DNA from: a virus
Direction: 5' to 3' (one strand)
Virus record (IMG/VR): IMGVR_UViG_3300024503_000015
Span: 62,001-126,000 of that record
DNA length: 64,000 bases
The translations under genes were made by a program, and so were the position numbers. The notes under the pieces were generated by a model, which worked only from the letters and a program-made list of their open reading frames with translations, had not been told where the DNA came from and made no database searches. Shown here piece after piece: positions 26,222 to 35,106 of the stretch. Position 1 is the stretch's first letter; each line of letters starts with the position of its first letter.

Positions 26222-29200
26222 TTATCCTAATATCAGTGCGTAGGTGATTGCAATATCTTCAGCAGTGGCCGCATTAATACCACCACCAGCACCTGCGGCA
26301 GAGTCCCAAGTAGTTCCATTAAAAATTTCTAACTGTTTTAGTTCTGAGTTGTAACGTGTCATACCGACTACAGCGTATGCTGGACGTTCTGAGCTAATAC
26401 CTGTTGGAACTACGAAACCATTTGTACCTGCAATTTTAAAATATCCAGTTCCGGACTGAGTAATTGTTGTTATTGCTCCAGAAACTGTGTTTGTTATAGT
26501 ATTATCTTTAATAGCAAAGTTGGCCAGTTTGATACTGCCTGTACCTGTGGCATTAAAAATAATGTCTGTGTTTGTTGTACTGCTAATTGTATTGCCGTCA
26601 ATAATAATGTTGTCAACTTCAACACGTGGCACTTGTAATCTAGCACTGGTTAAATCTGCTGTTACAACATTATTGTTGTAAAATCTAATAGTATCATCAT
26701 TTGCGCCAGGTGTTAGTTCTGCTGTGATACGTGTTGTATCATCCAAGTCGCCGACACCACTTAGTTTAATCCAGTTAACTCCGTCATAGCCTTCATAACG
26801 ACCCATCTGGCTATTGAAACGAATCATACCAGACTGTGCTGTTGGACGCTCTGCTGTGTTACCCACAGGAATTATTAAACTTTGATTTGAATTAATGCTT
26901 ACTAGTTTATTAGTTCCTGGTTGGATTACAATGTCGCTGGCAGAATTACTGCTGATAACGTTTGCGTTAACATTAAATTCTTCTAGAACAATGTAGCCTG
27001 TGCCATTAGCACGTAGTTCTAAATTACTGTTGGATACTGTTGTGGCAATGTAATTGTCTTTGACAATTATGTCACCTGTATAAAATTCTTCTGCTGTAAC
27101 TCTGTTACTGGCCAATGCGTTTGTTGAACTGACGTTTCCGCTGACAGTTAAATTCTGTCCCAATGAAACGTTGTTATATGGCATTGTAATAATGCCTGTA
27201 CCGGCTGCGCTTAATTCTAAATTACTGTTAGAAAGTGTTGTTTTAATTGTGTTGCCAGCAATTTTAATATTTTGAAATTGTGCATCGCTGCCAACTGTTA
27301 ATGTGCCCGAAACGCTGTAGTTACCAGTCTGTGTTACGTTACCAGTTTGAATAATATTACCAGTGTAGGTAACTGTTCCGGTAATATTTGTATTACCTAA
27401 TGTAGATGTTCCTAGTACTGTTAGGTCGTTGTTAATTAAAACATTGTCACTAGGTACATAAATTCTTCCTGTGCCGTTAGCACGTAATTCTAAGTCAGCA
27501 TTTGAGTCAACGGTTTTAATTACATTGCCGTCGATATTAATACTGTCAACGTGTAAATTACCAGTGTATAAATTTGCCCACTGTAGTCCGTTAGTTCCTA
27601 GTGTATAAGTTTCTGTTACGCCTGGAGTGATATTGCTGGTAATACCGGCAACAATGCTAATAGTGTCAGTGGGCTGATCACCTAGTGTAATATTTCCGCC
27701 AACTGTTACGTTACCAGTAACATCTAAATTACCAGTAATGTTTACATTATTTTGTAGATTAATTTCATCGTTGGCACTTAGAACGTTAACTACACCGGTA
27801 GTGCTTTCAATAGTGTTGCCACTGATTTTAATATTACCAGTGCTAACTTCTGTACCATCAATATAAGTTGTGTTTACGCCATCAGTAAATGTTACACCAG
27901 TTAAAGAACTAATGTTAAAACTTGTTGTGGTAAATTCTACTGTACCAGAGGCCTGGTTAACATAAAATAAGTCGCCAACTCTAAAGTCACCTTTATGGTC
28001 GACGCTGGAATAATAAATCTTTGCACCGTTTAGTTCAACAACTTCGTTAGCCTGTACTACATACGTTACATCATTATCTGTTCTGTGTAGTACACCAATA
28101 TAGGCTAAGTTCTGTCCAATTAAGTAAGCAACAACACCTAGTCCGTCGCCATAGATACCATAGTTACCATAAACTGCGGCAGATCCAATACTACGAACTT
28201 CTGCACCAAAGTCTGAATAATCAACTAGACTAAATGCTGTGGCTGTGCCTCCTGCATTAGTTCTAATGTCCTGTGGCAATAGAACATCGTCTACAAAAAC
28301 TGTAGAAGTATCTGCGCCGTCAAAGTGCGCTAACAATACGCTGTAAGAATCGTTTGGTAGTGCAGAAGAAGGAGCAGTAAACGAACTAGTGTGTCTAGCA
28401 GTTCCTTTGCTCACTCGGACATCGTCTACATATCCAACAAAATTTGCAGATCCGCTACCATCAGAACCTATTCTAAATGAACCATTATTGCCTACATCTC
28501 CTGCAACAGTATCAGTTGTTCCTAATAAAGTTCCGTTGACAAATGCTCTGATAGTTGAACCACTTCGTGTAAATGCGATGTGTGTCCATGTGTTAATAGA
28601 TATTGTGCCGCCAAAAGTAACAGTACTGCTTCCGTAAAAGTTTCCTTTTAGTGTACCGTTTTCAATCATTGTGGTGTATCTGTCGGCTGCTTCACCACCG
28701 ATGGTAAACAATGAAAATGTGCCAGTTACGTTTGTTGGATAGAACCAACCTTCTAATGCGAAATCTGCATCGAATACAAAGTCAGTTAAACTGTTTACAG
28801 TTACATAATCGCCTGTACCGTCTAGATACAGACTAGCAGTTCCAAATTTTTTCTGTGCTGTTTTAAGTTGTGCATCTCCATTGGCTGTAATAGTTTTACC
28901 GCCACGTTCTGACTGTGTTTCTAATCCTGTAACTTTACCTGTTAGATAAATTTTACCGTCTGTACCAACTTCGTCGATTGTACCTGAGCCTAGAACAGTA
29001 ACTCCGTCTGTGTCATAGTAACTTAGTGTGTTGCCCACAGCAAATGTACCGGAGTTGCCAGTAACTCTAACTTCTGTTCTACCCTGTCCAGCAAATCCTT
29101 CGCTACTGCTGTACAAATACATACCTTTATCAGCAAAGTATGTAAACGAGTTTAACCATTCAATTCTTGCACCGTTTGTAGCAATTAATGTTTCAGCCGC

Positions 29201-30436
29201 TGGTGTGATAAATGTCACTGCGTGGAATAACATGGCCGCTTCAATGCTGTTTGCATTGACAATGCTACCGTCTAAGAATGCACCGTGACCTGCATCACCT
29301 GCGGCATATCCGCGAGGGTCATCTGCTGTGGCTGTACCCAGTCTTACACTACTACCAAAGGTTAAAACTGTAATATTTTTTACATAAGGACTGCGTGTAC
29401 TAACAGTCATACCTGGAGCAAATGTAAATGCGTGTCCAGTGTTGCCAATTGGCTCGTGCTCAAAACCTGTAATTGTAAAGTCTTGAATGGTAGTTTCGCC
29501 ATTCATCTTGAAACAGTCTTGTTGACGTGTTGCCGCTGTAGGACGAATTGTTACAGAACGCAGGTTAGCACCAACAATCGCAACGCCCTGTGGTACTGTT
29601 AGTGGAAAAATTTCTTCGTAATCGCCAGGGTACACATAAACAGTATCGCCTGTAGTTGCTTGGCTAAGAGCATGTTTGATTGTTAAGAACGGATCGTTTT
29701 GGTGTGTGCCGCTGTAACTGTCACTGCCGTTTACAGCAACGTACCAAATGTTCCCCTGACGTAGGTTTAAGTTAATGTTATCTACAACTAAATCACCAGT
29801 ATCGATTACATCAGCAAATAAGTTGTTAGTCCATACGTCTGCCCAACGTTTGCCACTTTCACCTAATGTGTAAGTATCGTCTTGATCTGGAACAATGTTG
29901 CTGGCTACATCTGCGGCAAAAGTAATATTATCTGTATTGGCATCACCTAATGTAATATTGCCGTCTGCTGTGATATTTCCAGTAGCATGAATATTTCCGT
30001 AAACATTAGTGTCGGCAAATACTTCTACTGTGCCTGTGCCATTTGGACGTAGTTCAAGATTGGTGTTTGTGCTGTTTGTGCTGATAACATTGTTTTCTAT
30101 GTCAATGTCGTCAACACGTAATTTTGCTTGATATACTACTGGACTTGCACCGCTAGGTAGCAAGGATAATACATCTTGTGTTGTGGAAATTGTTGTAGCA
30201 GAAATGCTAATGTCTGCAATTTCTGCTAGAGTATCTACTAGTAAGTTAGTAGTTCTAGTTGTACCATTTACGTGTAAAGTATGTGTAGGGTCGTTAGTCT
30301 TTATACCAACTCTGTGGTTGGCGGAGTCTGGATCAGTAACTTTTAAGTAAACAAGGTCAGTCTCAAAGGCTAAATCCACACCCTGGCGTAGAAGGTTGGC
30401 CTTTAAGAGCGGACCGGAAATTCGACCAACGGCCAT
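26222..30436 (-). CDS. long tail-fibre protein with inserted LamG domain, 1404 residues
   Basis: The start MAVGRISGPLLKANLLRQGV is shared with the next fibre gene (GRISGGMLKDNLLRDGV). A segment VGIKTNDPTHTLHVNGTTRT follows, then fibre-shaft repeats (SNLELRANGTGxI, GNITLGD). A beta-helix starts near residue 225 (DPFLTIKHALSQATTGDTVY). Residues about 529-697 form a concanavalin-like LamG domain (DYVTVNSLTDFVFDADFALE, WTHIAFTRSGSTIRAFVNGT, YVDDVRVSKGTARH), absent from the paralogue. Then come YYSSVDHKGDFRVGDLFYV, more shaft repeats and two GxxRYNxxxxxxExxxGxxW units. The end is ITYALILG. A strong AGGAG ribosome-binding site and an upstream late-type promoter support the start. It is probably a long tail fibre; LamG suggests glycan binding. 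Confidence 0.78.
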   Translation of the reverse strand: MAVGRISGPLLKANLLRQGVDLAFETDLVYLKVTDPDSANHRVGIKTNDPTHTLHVNGTTRTTNLLVDTLAEIADISISATTISTTQDVLSLLPSGASPVVYQAKLRVDDIDIENNVISTNSTNTNLELRPNGTGTVEVFADTNVYGNIHATGNITADGNITLGDANTDNITFAADVASNIVPDQDDTYTLGESGKRWADVWTNNLFADVIDTGDLVVDNINLNLRQGNIWYVAVNGSDSYSGTHQNDPFLTIKHALSQATTGDTVYVYPGDYEEIFPLTVPQGVAIVGANLRSVTIRPTAATRQQDCFKMNGETTIQDFTITGFEHEPIGNTGHAFTFAPGMTVSTRSPYVKNITVLTFGSSVRLGTATADDPRGYAAGDAGHGAFLDGSIVNANSIEAAMLFHAVTFITPAAETLIATNGARIEWLNSFTYFADKGMYLYSSSEGFAGQGRTEVRVTGNSGTFAVGNTLSYYDTDGVTVLGSGTIDEVGTDGKIYLTGKVTGLETQSERGGKTITANGDAQLKTAQKKFGTASLYLDGTGDYVTVNSLTDFVFDADFALEGWFYPTNVTGTFSLFTIGGEAADRYTTMIENGTLKGNFYGSSTVTFGGTISINTWTHIAFTRSGSTIRAFVNGTLLGTTDTVAGDVGNNGSFRIGSDGSGSANFVGYVDDVRVSKGTARHTSSFTAPSSALPNDSYSVLLAHFDGADTSTVFVDDVLLPQDIRTNAGGTATAFSLVDYSDFGAEVRSIGSAAVYGNYGIYGDGLGVVAYLIGQNLAYIGVLHRTDNDVTYVVQANEVVELNGAKIYYSSVDHKGDFRVGDLFYVNQASGTVEFTTTSFNISSLTGVTFTDGVNTTYIDGTEVSTGNIKISGNTIESTTGVVNVLSANDEINLQNNVNITGNLDVTGNVTVGGNITLGDQPTDTISIVAGITSNITPGVTETYTLGTNGLQWANLYTGNLHVDSINIDGNVIKTVDSNADLELRANGTGRIYVPSDNVLINNDLTVLGTSTLGNTNITGTVTYTGNIIQTGNVTQTGNYSVSGTLTVGSDAQFQNIKIAGNTIKTTLSNSNLELSAAGTGIITMPYNNVSLGQNLTVSGNVSSTNALASNRVTAEEFYTGDIIVKDNYIATTVSNSNLELRANGTGYIVLEEFNVNANVISSNSASDIVIQPGTNKLVSINSNQSLIIPVGNTAERPTAQSGMIRFNSQMGRYEGYDGVNWIKLSGVGDLDDTTRITAELTPGANDDTIRFYNNNVVTADLTSARLQVPRVEVDNIIIDGNTISSTTNTDIIFNATGTGSIKLANFAIKDNTITNTVSGAITTITQSGTGYFKIAGTNGFVVPTGISSERPAYAVVGMTRYNSELKQLEIFNGTTWDSAAGAGGGINAATAEDIAITYALILG
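27985..28020 (-). other. conserved motif shared by four long fibre proteins (copy 3)
   Basis: Encodes YSSVDHKGDFRV of the 1404-residue fibre. The Asp-Gly core of the giant proteins (DQDG) is DHKG here and in the 1139-residue paralogue, so the two fibre pairs form two subgroups of one motif. Confidence 0.55.
28215..29120 (-). other. domain insertion (LamG plus flanks) relative to the sister fibre
   Basis: Both fibres read EWLNSFTYFA, then resume at GAEVRSIGSAxVYGNYG. In the sister about 27 residues lie between; here about 300 do. The insert holds a short beta domain (FAVGNTLSYYDTDGVTVLGS), the LamG domain with LAHFDGAD repeated at its edge, and a linker. Boundaries are approximate, by eye. 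Confidence 0.7.
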
Positions 30437-30574
30437 ATATCACTCCTGATAACCCCGTGTTTCACGGTTAACCAAGTTCTCATCCCTTGCGGGCTCTTTG
30501 CTGGTTTACCACAGTTTAATCATACAAGAAATTGGTCGTTCCTTGTAATCAGTAGTATTTAGCCGTTTGTATTT
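30437..30574 (-). other. intergenic leader with hairpins
   Basis: A 138-base gap between two fibre genes and the largest in the fibre cluster. It holds a late-type promoter at its right end, a 5-bp hairpin with a three-base loop (CCGTG/CACGG, near 30464-30476) and a CCC/GGG mini-hairpin. Together they would form a long structured 5' leader on the 1404-residue mRNA. No gene is seen. Confidence 0.45.
30555..30562 (-). promoter_or_regulatory. late-type promoter element, CTAAATAC
   Basis: Reads CTAAATAC leftward, about 119 bases before the ATG of the 1404-residue fibre gene. It is the same element as the one before the 140-residue gene downstream of gp23. Confidence 0.5.
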
Positions 30575-33500
30575 TTAACCTAGTATTAGGTTCCAAAGAT
30601 AGGAAATGTCTTCCATATATTGTTGCGTAACAGTTTCGCCCTCACCGCCAGCATTACCCCATTTTGTACCAGTCCACACTTCAACAACACTTTCTTCAAT
30701 GTTGTATCTAGTTTCACCGACTTCTGGGGATGAAGGTTGTTCTGCTGTAGTTCCGTAGGGAATTACTAGACCATTAGTTCCAGTAAATTTAATATATCCT
30801 AGCCCTGTAGATCCAAGTGTTATTGCAGAATTTAACTCGTTTCTAATATCAGATCCATCTGGGGTAATATTTTCAATTCTATTAAGTCCGGTTCCATTGG
30901 GTGCAAATGTTAGATCATTGTTAGTTGTAGTAACTGTGTTAACATCAAATAATGTATTGTCTACTAGTAATCCGTTAGTACGTAATCTTGTGGAAGTAAT
31001 ATCCATTGTTAGGATATTATCTGCTTTAAAGTTTATTTCTTCACTAGAACCAGCAGTTACAGATGTTTGTCTATCTGCTGAATATACTCCGCCAAATGCC
31101 GCGCCATAGCCTTCAAAAATTCCAGTTGTGGTATTAAATCTAACATCACCTTGTTGGAATGTTGGGCGATTTGCCGTGGTACCTTTTGGAACTATTAATG
31201 CCGCAGTAGTATCAAATTTTAAATTTTTACCAGTGTTGGGCTGTAGTACAATGTCATCTGCATTAGAAACAGTACTTCCAGTAAATTTTGTAGTTTCTAA
31301 AAATACTCCGCCTGCAGAGTTTCCTCTTAATTCTAAATTTGAGTTACTGGTAGTTGTAGAAATGTAGTTGTCTTTGATTAAGATATCTGCATTATAAAAT
31401 TCTTCAGCAGTATATCTATTGCTGGCTGTGATATTTGTTGTGTAATAATCACCAGAAATGCTAAGACTTCGTGTAATGCTAACATTATCTACTGGAATTT
31501 GTATAATGCCGGAAGCGTGTGCGCTTAGTTCTAAATCACTGTTTGAATCACTGGTGAAAATTCTATTATTAACTATCTGAACATTGTCAAAATATGCGCT
31601 AGATCCTACAGTTAATGTTCCGCTAATGTCTAAAAATCCTGTGTTAGATTTATCACCAGCGAGTACTACTGCACCGGTATGATTTAAAGTTCCTATAACA
31701 TTTACAGATTTTACAGTAGTTAATCCGCTGACAGTAAGATTTTGGTCGAACGCCGCATAATCTTTTAAGTTTACGATTCCTGCAGAATTAGCACGTAGTT
31801 CTAAGTCACTGTTTGACACAGTAGTTTCTATTACATTTCCTCTAATTCTAATATCGTTAATATTTGCTTCTGATGTATAAGTATCTCGCCATACTTTTGT
31901 ACTTGAACCTAAGTTGTAGGTTTCTGTTACATCTGGTTCAAAATTTTGATTTAATGTTTGTTTGAATGTTACGGTATCTACTGTTTGATTACCTAAAATT
32001 AATTGTCCACCTAGACTAAAATCTCCGGTGATATCTAAATTCTTAGCAACATTAACATCTAAAGTTAGGTTAGTTTCTCCGCTGGCTGATAAAATGTTTA
32101 CTTCGCCAAATAAAGATTCAATTGTATTTCCTGCTATTTTTAAATTGCCTGTATTAACAAAATCTTTTGTAATTGTTGTTACGTCTGCGCCCGTGGTAAT
32201 AGTCAAACCAGTTGCACCTGTTGATGCTAATCCGCTGGCGTCAAAACTAACTGTACCATTTTCAAAATCGACATAAAATTGATCGCCTACACGGAATGTA
32301 CCTTTGTGATCCTGACTTTGATAGTAAACTCTACCGCTGTTTAATTCTACTGTTTCGTTAGTTTGTACAACTAGTGTGTCATCATTAGTAGCATCTTTGC
32401 CTGTACCTATATAGGCAAAGTTGTGCTGAATTAGATACATTAATGTATCTGCACCGTCTGCTACTGCTCCATAATTTCCGTAAACGTTTGCTGAACCAAT
32501 ACTACGAACTTCTGCACCATAGGCCAGTGTGCTACCATCTTCAGTTAATCTACCTGTGCCTTGTATAGCATATAGAGCTCTATTAGCAAAATATGTAAAT
32601 GAATTTAACCATTCAACACGCACACCGTTGGTCATTGTCAATGCATCTACACCAGGTGTGATAAATGTCACAGCATGGAACAACATACTTGCTTCTTTAG
32701 TTAAGTAGTTTGTTTCACTACCGTCTACTAGGGCACCTTTACCCGCATCGCCACTGGCAAAACCTCTTGGATCATCGGCTGTAGTTGTTGTACCTTGTGT
32801 TATAACTGATACATTTTGAATGTAAGGACTGCGACTAGTTACCTGCGCATTTGGAGCAAAACGGAAAGCATAACCTTTGTCGTTAATACTGTCATAGTAA
32901 AAGTCTTTGATTGTTAAGTTATTAACTGTGGTTTCACCATTTAAATGAAATACGTCTTCGCTTTGACTGGCTGTGTCTGGAACAATGGTAACGCTTCTTA
33001 ATTCTAATCCACTTACAGCAACACCTGCCGGAACAACTAATGGTAATAGTTCTGCATAAGTTCCTGGATATATTTTAATTGTGTCACCGGCAGTGGCCAC
33101 GCTTAATGCTTTTTCAATAGTAGCATACGGTGCGTTTTCGTGATTACCTTGATTTAAGTTATCGCCATTTTCAGCAACAAACCATGTTTTGCCCGGACGA
33201 AGAGCATAGTTAACTCCACTAGGAGTTGATAAACTGCTAGTAGTTACTTGTTGCCCGTTGACTAGATTTGTGTACAGGCCGTTCCATCTATTAGATGATG
33301 ATGTTCCTAAACTATAAAATGCATCTGTATCTGGAACAATGTTACTGGCTATGTCTGCATTAAAATCTACAGCATCGTTTTGATCTGAACCAAATGTAAT
33401 CGTGCCGTCTAAGGTAATATCGCCGGTAGAGTGTAAATTACCAGTAATATTAAACTCGTTGTAAACTTCTAACGTGCCTGATCCGTTTGGTCTAATTTCT

Positions 33501-33994
33501 AAGTTAGTATTAGATGAACTTGCTGTCAAGGCGGCATCGCCCAAATCGATAACATCATCAAATGTTGTTGTAGATGCTAGTCCTAAGTCTAAGAAGAAAT
33601 CCTGTCCGCCGCTGGCTGGACCACCGTCTAATTGATCTAATAAAATACTGCTAGTAGTGGCAATAATATTATTGTTAATAAAAATATCGTCTGTAGATAT
33701 AGCAGATGCAACTACACGATTAACTGCGGTAATGTTTAACGATCCTAATGCTGTAGTAATTCTAGAGAAATCTACAGTAATATCGTTATTAGTAAAATTT
33801 GTTGATAGTGTATTGGTACTGCGTGTTGTACCTAATACTTCTAATTCTGTGTTGGGAGAATTAGTTTTAATGCCCAAGCGGCTAGTGCCAACATCGAAGT
33901 ATATTAAATCGGTTTCAAAGGAAAGATCAACACCGTCTCGCAACAGGTTGTCTTTAAGCATTCCACCGGAAATTCGGCCAATATCTACAGGCAT
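30575..33994 (-). CDS. long tail-fibre protein, 1139 residues, sister of the LamG fibre
   Basis: The start is the ATG at 33994, giving MPVDIGRISGGMLKDNLLRD, which aligns with the sister start and has GGAG about ten bases upstream; the frame runs further only through a TTG. Domain order matches the sister: N-terminal GRISGG domain, GIKTNSPNTELEVLGTTRST, shaft repeats (SNLELRGNSAGG, SDLELSAHASGI), beta-helix (ENAPYATIEKALSVATAGDT), YYQSQDHKGTFRVGDQFYV, shaft repeats, and two terminal RYN/RFN...W modules (GDVRFNTTTGIFEGY, GETRYNIEESVVEVW). It ends ISYLWNLILG. There is no LamG domain. Probably a long tail-fibre subunit that shares an attachment site with its sister. Confidence 0.78.
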   Translation of the reverse strand: MPVDIGRISGGMLKDNLLRDGVDLSFETDLIYFDVGTSRLGIKTNSPNTELEVLGTTRSTNTLSTNFTNNDITVDFSRITTALGSLNITAVNRVVASAISTDDIFINNNIIATTSSILLDQLDGGPASGGQDFFLDLGLASTTTFDDVIDLGDAALTASSSNTNLEIRPNGSGTLEVYNEFNITGNLHSTGDITLDGTITFGSDQNDAVDFNADIASNIVPDTDAFYSLGTSSSNRWNGLYTNLVNGQQVTTSSLSTPSGVNYALRPGKTWFVAENGDNLNQGNHENAPYATIEKALSVATAGDTIKIYPGTYAELLPLVVPAGVAVSGLELRSVTIVPDTASQSEDVFHLNGETTVNNLTIKDFYYDSINDKGYAFRFAPNAQVTSRSPYIQNVSVITQGTTTTADDPRGFASGDAGKGALVDGSETNYLTKEASMLFHAVTFITPGVDALTMTNGVRVEWLNSFTYFANRALYAIQGTGRLTEDGSTLAYGAEVRSIGSANVYGNYGAVADGADTLMYLIQHNFAYIGTGKDATNDDTLVVQTNETVELNSGRVYYQSQDHKGTFRVGDQFYVDFENGTVSFDASGLASTGATGLTITTGADVTTITKDFVNTGNLKIAGNTIESLFGEVNILSASGETNLTLDVNVAKNLDITGDFSLGGQLILGNQTVDTVTFKQTLNQNFEPDVTETYNLGSSTKVWRDTYTSEANINDIRIRGNVIETTVSNSDLELRANSAGIVNLKDYAAFDQNLTVSGLTTVKSVNVIGTLNHTGAVVLAGDKSNTGFLDISGTLTVGSSAYFDNVQIVNNRIFTSDSNSDLELSAHASGIIQIPVDNVSITRSLSISGDYYTTNITASNRYTAEEFYNADILIKDNYISTTTSNSNLELRGNSAGGVFLETTKFTGSTVSNADDIVLQPNTGKNLKFDTTAALIVPKGTTANRPTFQQGDVRFNTTTGIFEGYGAAFGGVYSADRQTSVTAGSSEEINFKADNILTMDITSTRLRTNGLLVDNTLFDVNTVTTTNNDLTFAPNGTGLNRIENITPDGSDIRNELNSAITLGSTGLGYIKFTGTNGLVIPYGTTAEQPSSPEVGETRYNIEESVVEVWTGTKWGNAGGEGETVTQQYMEDISYLWNLILG
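32295..32335 (-). other. conserved motif shared by four long fibre proteins (copy 4)
   Basis: Encodes YYQSQDHKGTFRV of the 1139-residue fibre, followed by GDQFYVDFENGTVSFD. It is the most diverged copy but keeps the aromatic pair, the Asp, the Gly and the FRVGD core. Confidence 0.5.
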
Positions 33995-34010
33995 GTGATT
34001 AGTCTCCAAT

Positions 34011-34020
34011 AATATTTATT
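34011..34020 (-). promoter_or_regulatory. possible late-type promoter element, AATAAATATT
   Basis: Leftward AATAAATATT, 16 bases before the ATG chosen for the 1139-residue fibre gene. It fits the pattern but is AT-rich sequence in an AT-rich genome, so chance is possible. Confidence 0.4.
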
Positions 34021-34048
34021 GGATCCTGAATTATTAAAAGTGTTGAGA

Positions 34049-34762
34049 TTAACGGTCGAAGCCGTGAATGACAGTGACTGGTTTACCGTAAGGAACAGCA
34101 CTTGTGAACTCTACAAAACGTCCAACTCTTGTTACAGTAACGCTAACAGTTCCAGATCCGCTAGCATTTGTGTTTAGTGTTAAACTTACGCCAGGACTTA
34201 CACCTGTTACAGTCCCAGAAACACCAGATCCAGATACAGTTGCACCGATCATACTGTCAGTGGCTTCTGAAGTAATTAATGTTGGGTTTCCGTCTGTCTT
34301 TGCTACAGAAATAGTACTTGCGGGCGCATCTACTAGTGTGTAGTTTGTTGTAGAAATTTGATAAACGTTTTCAATTAATACGAATAAGTTCTGTGGGTTT
34401 GTTAGTTCTGGATATGGATAATCAGCATACCCCGAATCCAACGGGCCAAAATAAACTTCGGCAGCGTCACCGTTACCTAGATTTTGTTGTGTAATTAGTG
34501 CTGGTTCTTTAAATCTAAATTTGCGCCATGCCGCTGGAGTTCCTTGACGTCCTTCAAATTCTTGGTCCGTTGTGTTATAACGAATATGTCCTTCGACTGG
34601 ACTAGTTACTGTGCCAGATTCGCCAGGACGACTAGTAGTAGGTCCGTTGGGAATTAACAATACGTTTTCAGTATCTAACTTAACTTCGTCTGTAATTTCA
34701 ACCGCAATACGATTGTCTTTTACATTACGACTGTTTAATTGATTACGTTTTAAAAACTTCAT
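34049..34762 (-). CDS. fibre-associated structural protein, 237 residues
   Basis: I take the ATG at 34760-34762, giving MKFLKRNQLNSRNVKDNRIA. It overlaps the previous stop by one base (TAATG), which signals coupled translation; a longer reading frame to 34825 would run into the upstream gene. Residues about 45-85 hold RPGESGTVTSPVEGHIRYNT and EFEGRQGTPAAWRKF, the same RYN...EG...W module seen at the ends of the two long fibres. The C-terminal region (VSGSGVSGTVTGVSPGVSL, then VGRFVEFTSAVPYGKPVTVI) is beta-rich. It is likely a short fibre or a fibre-attachment protein of the virion; no T4 counterpart is recognised. Confidence 0.55.
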   Translation of the reverse strand: MKFLKRNQLNSRNVKDNRIAVEITDEVKLDTENVLLIPNGPTTSRPGESGTVTSPVEGHIRYNTTDQEFEGRQGTPAAWRKFRFKEPALITQQNLGNGDAAEVYFGPLDSGYADYPYPELTNPQNLFVLIENVYQISTTNYTLVDAPASTISVAKTDGNPTLITSEATDSMIGATVSGSGVSGTVTGVSPGVSLTLNTNASGSGTVSVTVTRVGRFVEFTSAVPYGKPVTVIHGFDR

Positions 34763-35097
34763 TAACTTACTCTCATTGAAGTTAGAGATACACTTAGTCG
34801 TGTATTTGCATCTGCTGTTGCCCAAATTCTTTCTTCTGAACCTAGTACAATTTTTTCTGTATCAAATGTAAATGTTTCACCTGCTGGTATTGTTAAGTTA
34901 TGAATAACTTTAGTAGTGTTAGCAATAGTAGCCGGTAAAGGTGCTAATAACCAAAGATTTAAAACAACATCCGATGTTGAATAATTGCAAAACATCATGC
35001 AGGTCACAGCATATTCTCTGTCATCAGAACCAACAGTGCCAGGGGCAGTATAAATTGCACTGCCTAGTGTAGTTACTAAATTGCTTGTGATTGCCAT
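34762..35097 (-). CDS. small beta-rich virion protein (connector-like) 3
   Basis: A 111-residue protein: MAITSNLVTTLGSAIYTAPG, a strand EYAVTCMMFCNYSTSDVVLN, then a proline-rich turn, then IHNLTIPAGETFTFDTEKIV and IWATADANTRLSVSLTSMRV. The order IYTAPG strand, NYS strand, IPAGETF turn and C-terminal paired strands is the same as in the 108-residue protein at 5561-5887. It is translationally coupled (TAATG) to the next gene, a fibre-associated protein. Role inferred as a small structural adaptor. Confidence 0.52.
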   Translation of the reverse strand: MAITSNLVTTLGSAIYTAPGTVGSDDREYAVTCMMFCNYSTSDVVLNLWLLAPLPATIANTTKVIHNLTIPAGETFTFDTEKIVLGSEERIWATADANTRLSVSLTSMRVS

Positions 35098-35106
35098 GTT
35101 CTATCC

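Noticed and set aside
33995-34009. Upstream TTG start for the 1139-residue fibre
   Set aside because: The ATG at 33994 aligns with the sister protein start and has a good GGAG site.
34763-34825. Upstream start for the 237-residue fibre-associated gene
   Set aside because: The extra 21 residues overlap the upstream gene, while the inner ATG makes a TAATG coupling and a normal phage start.
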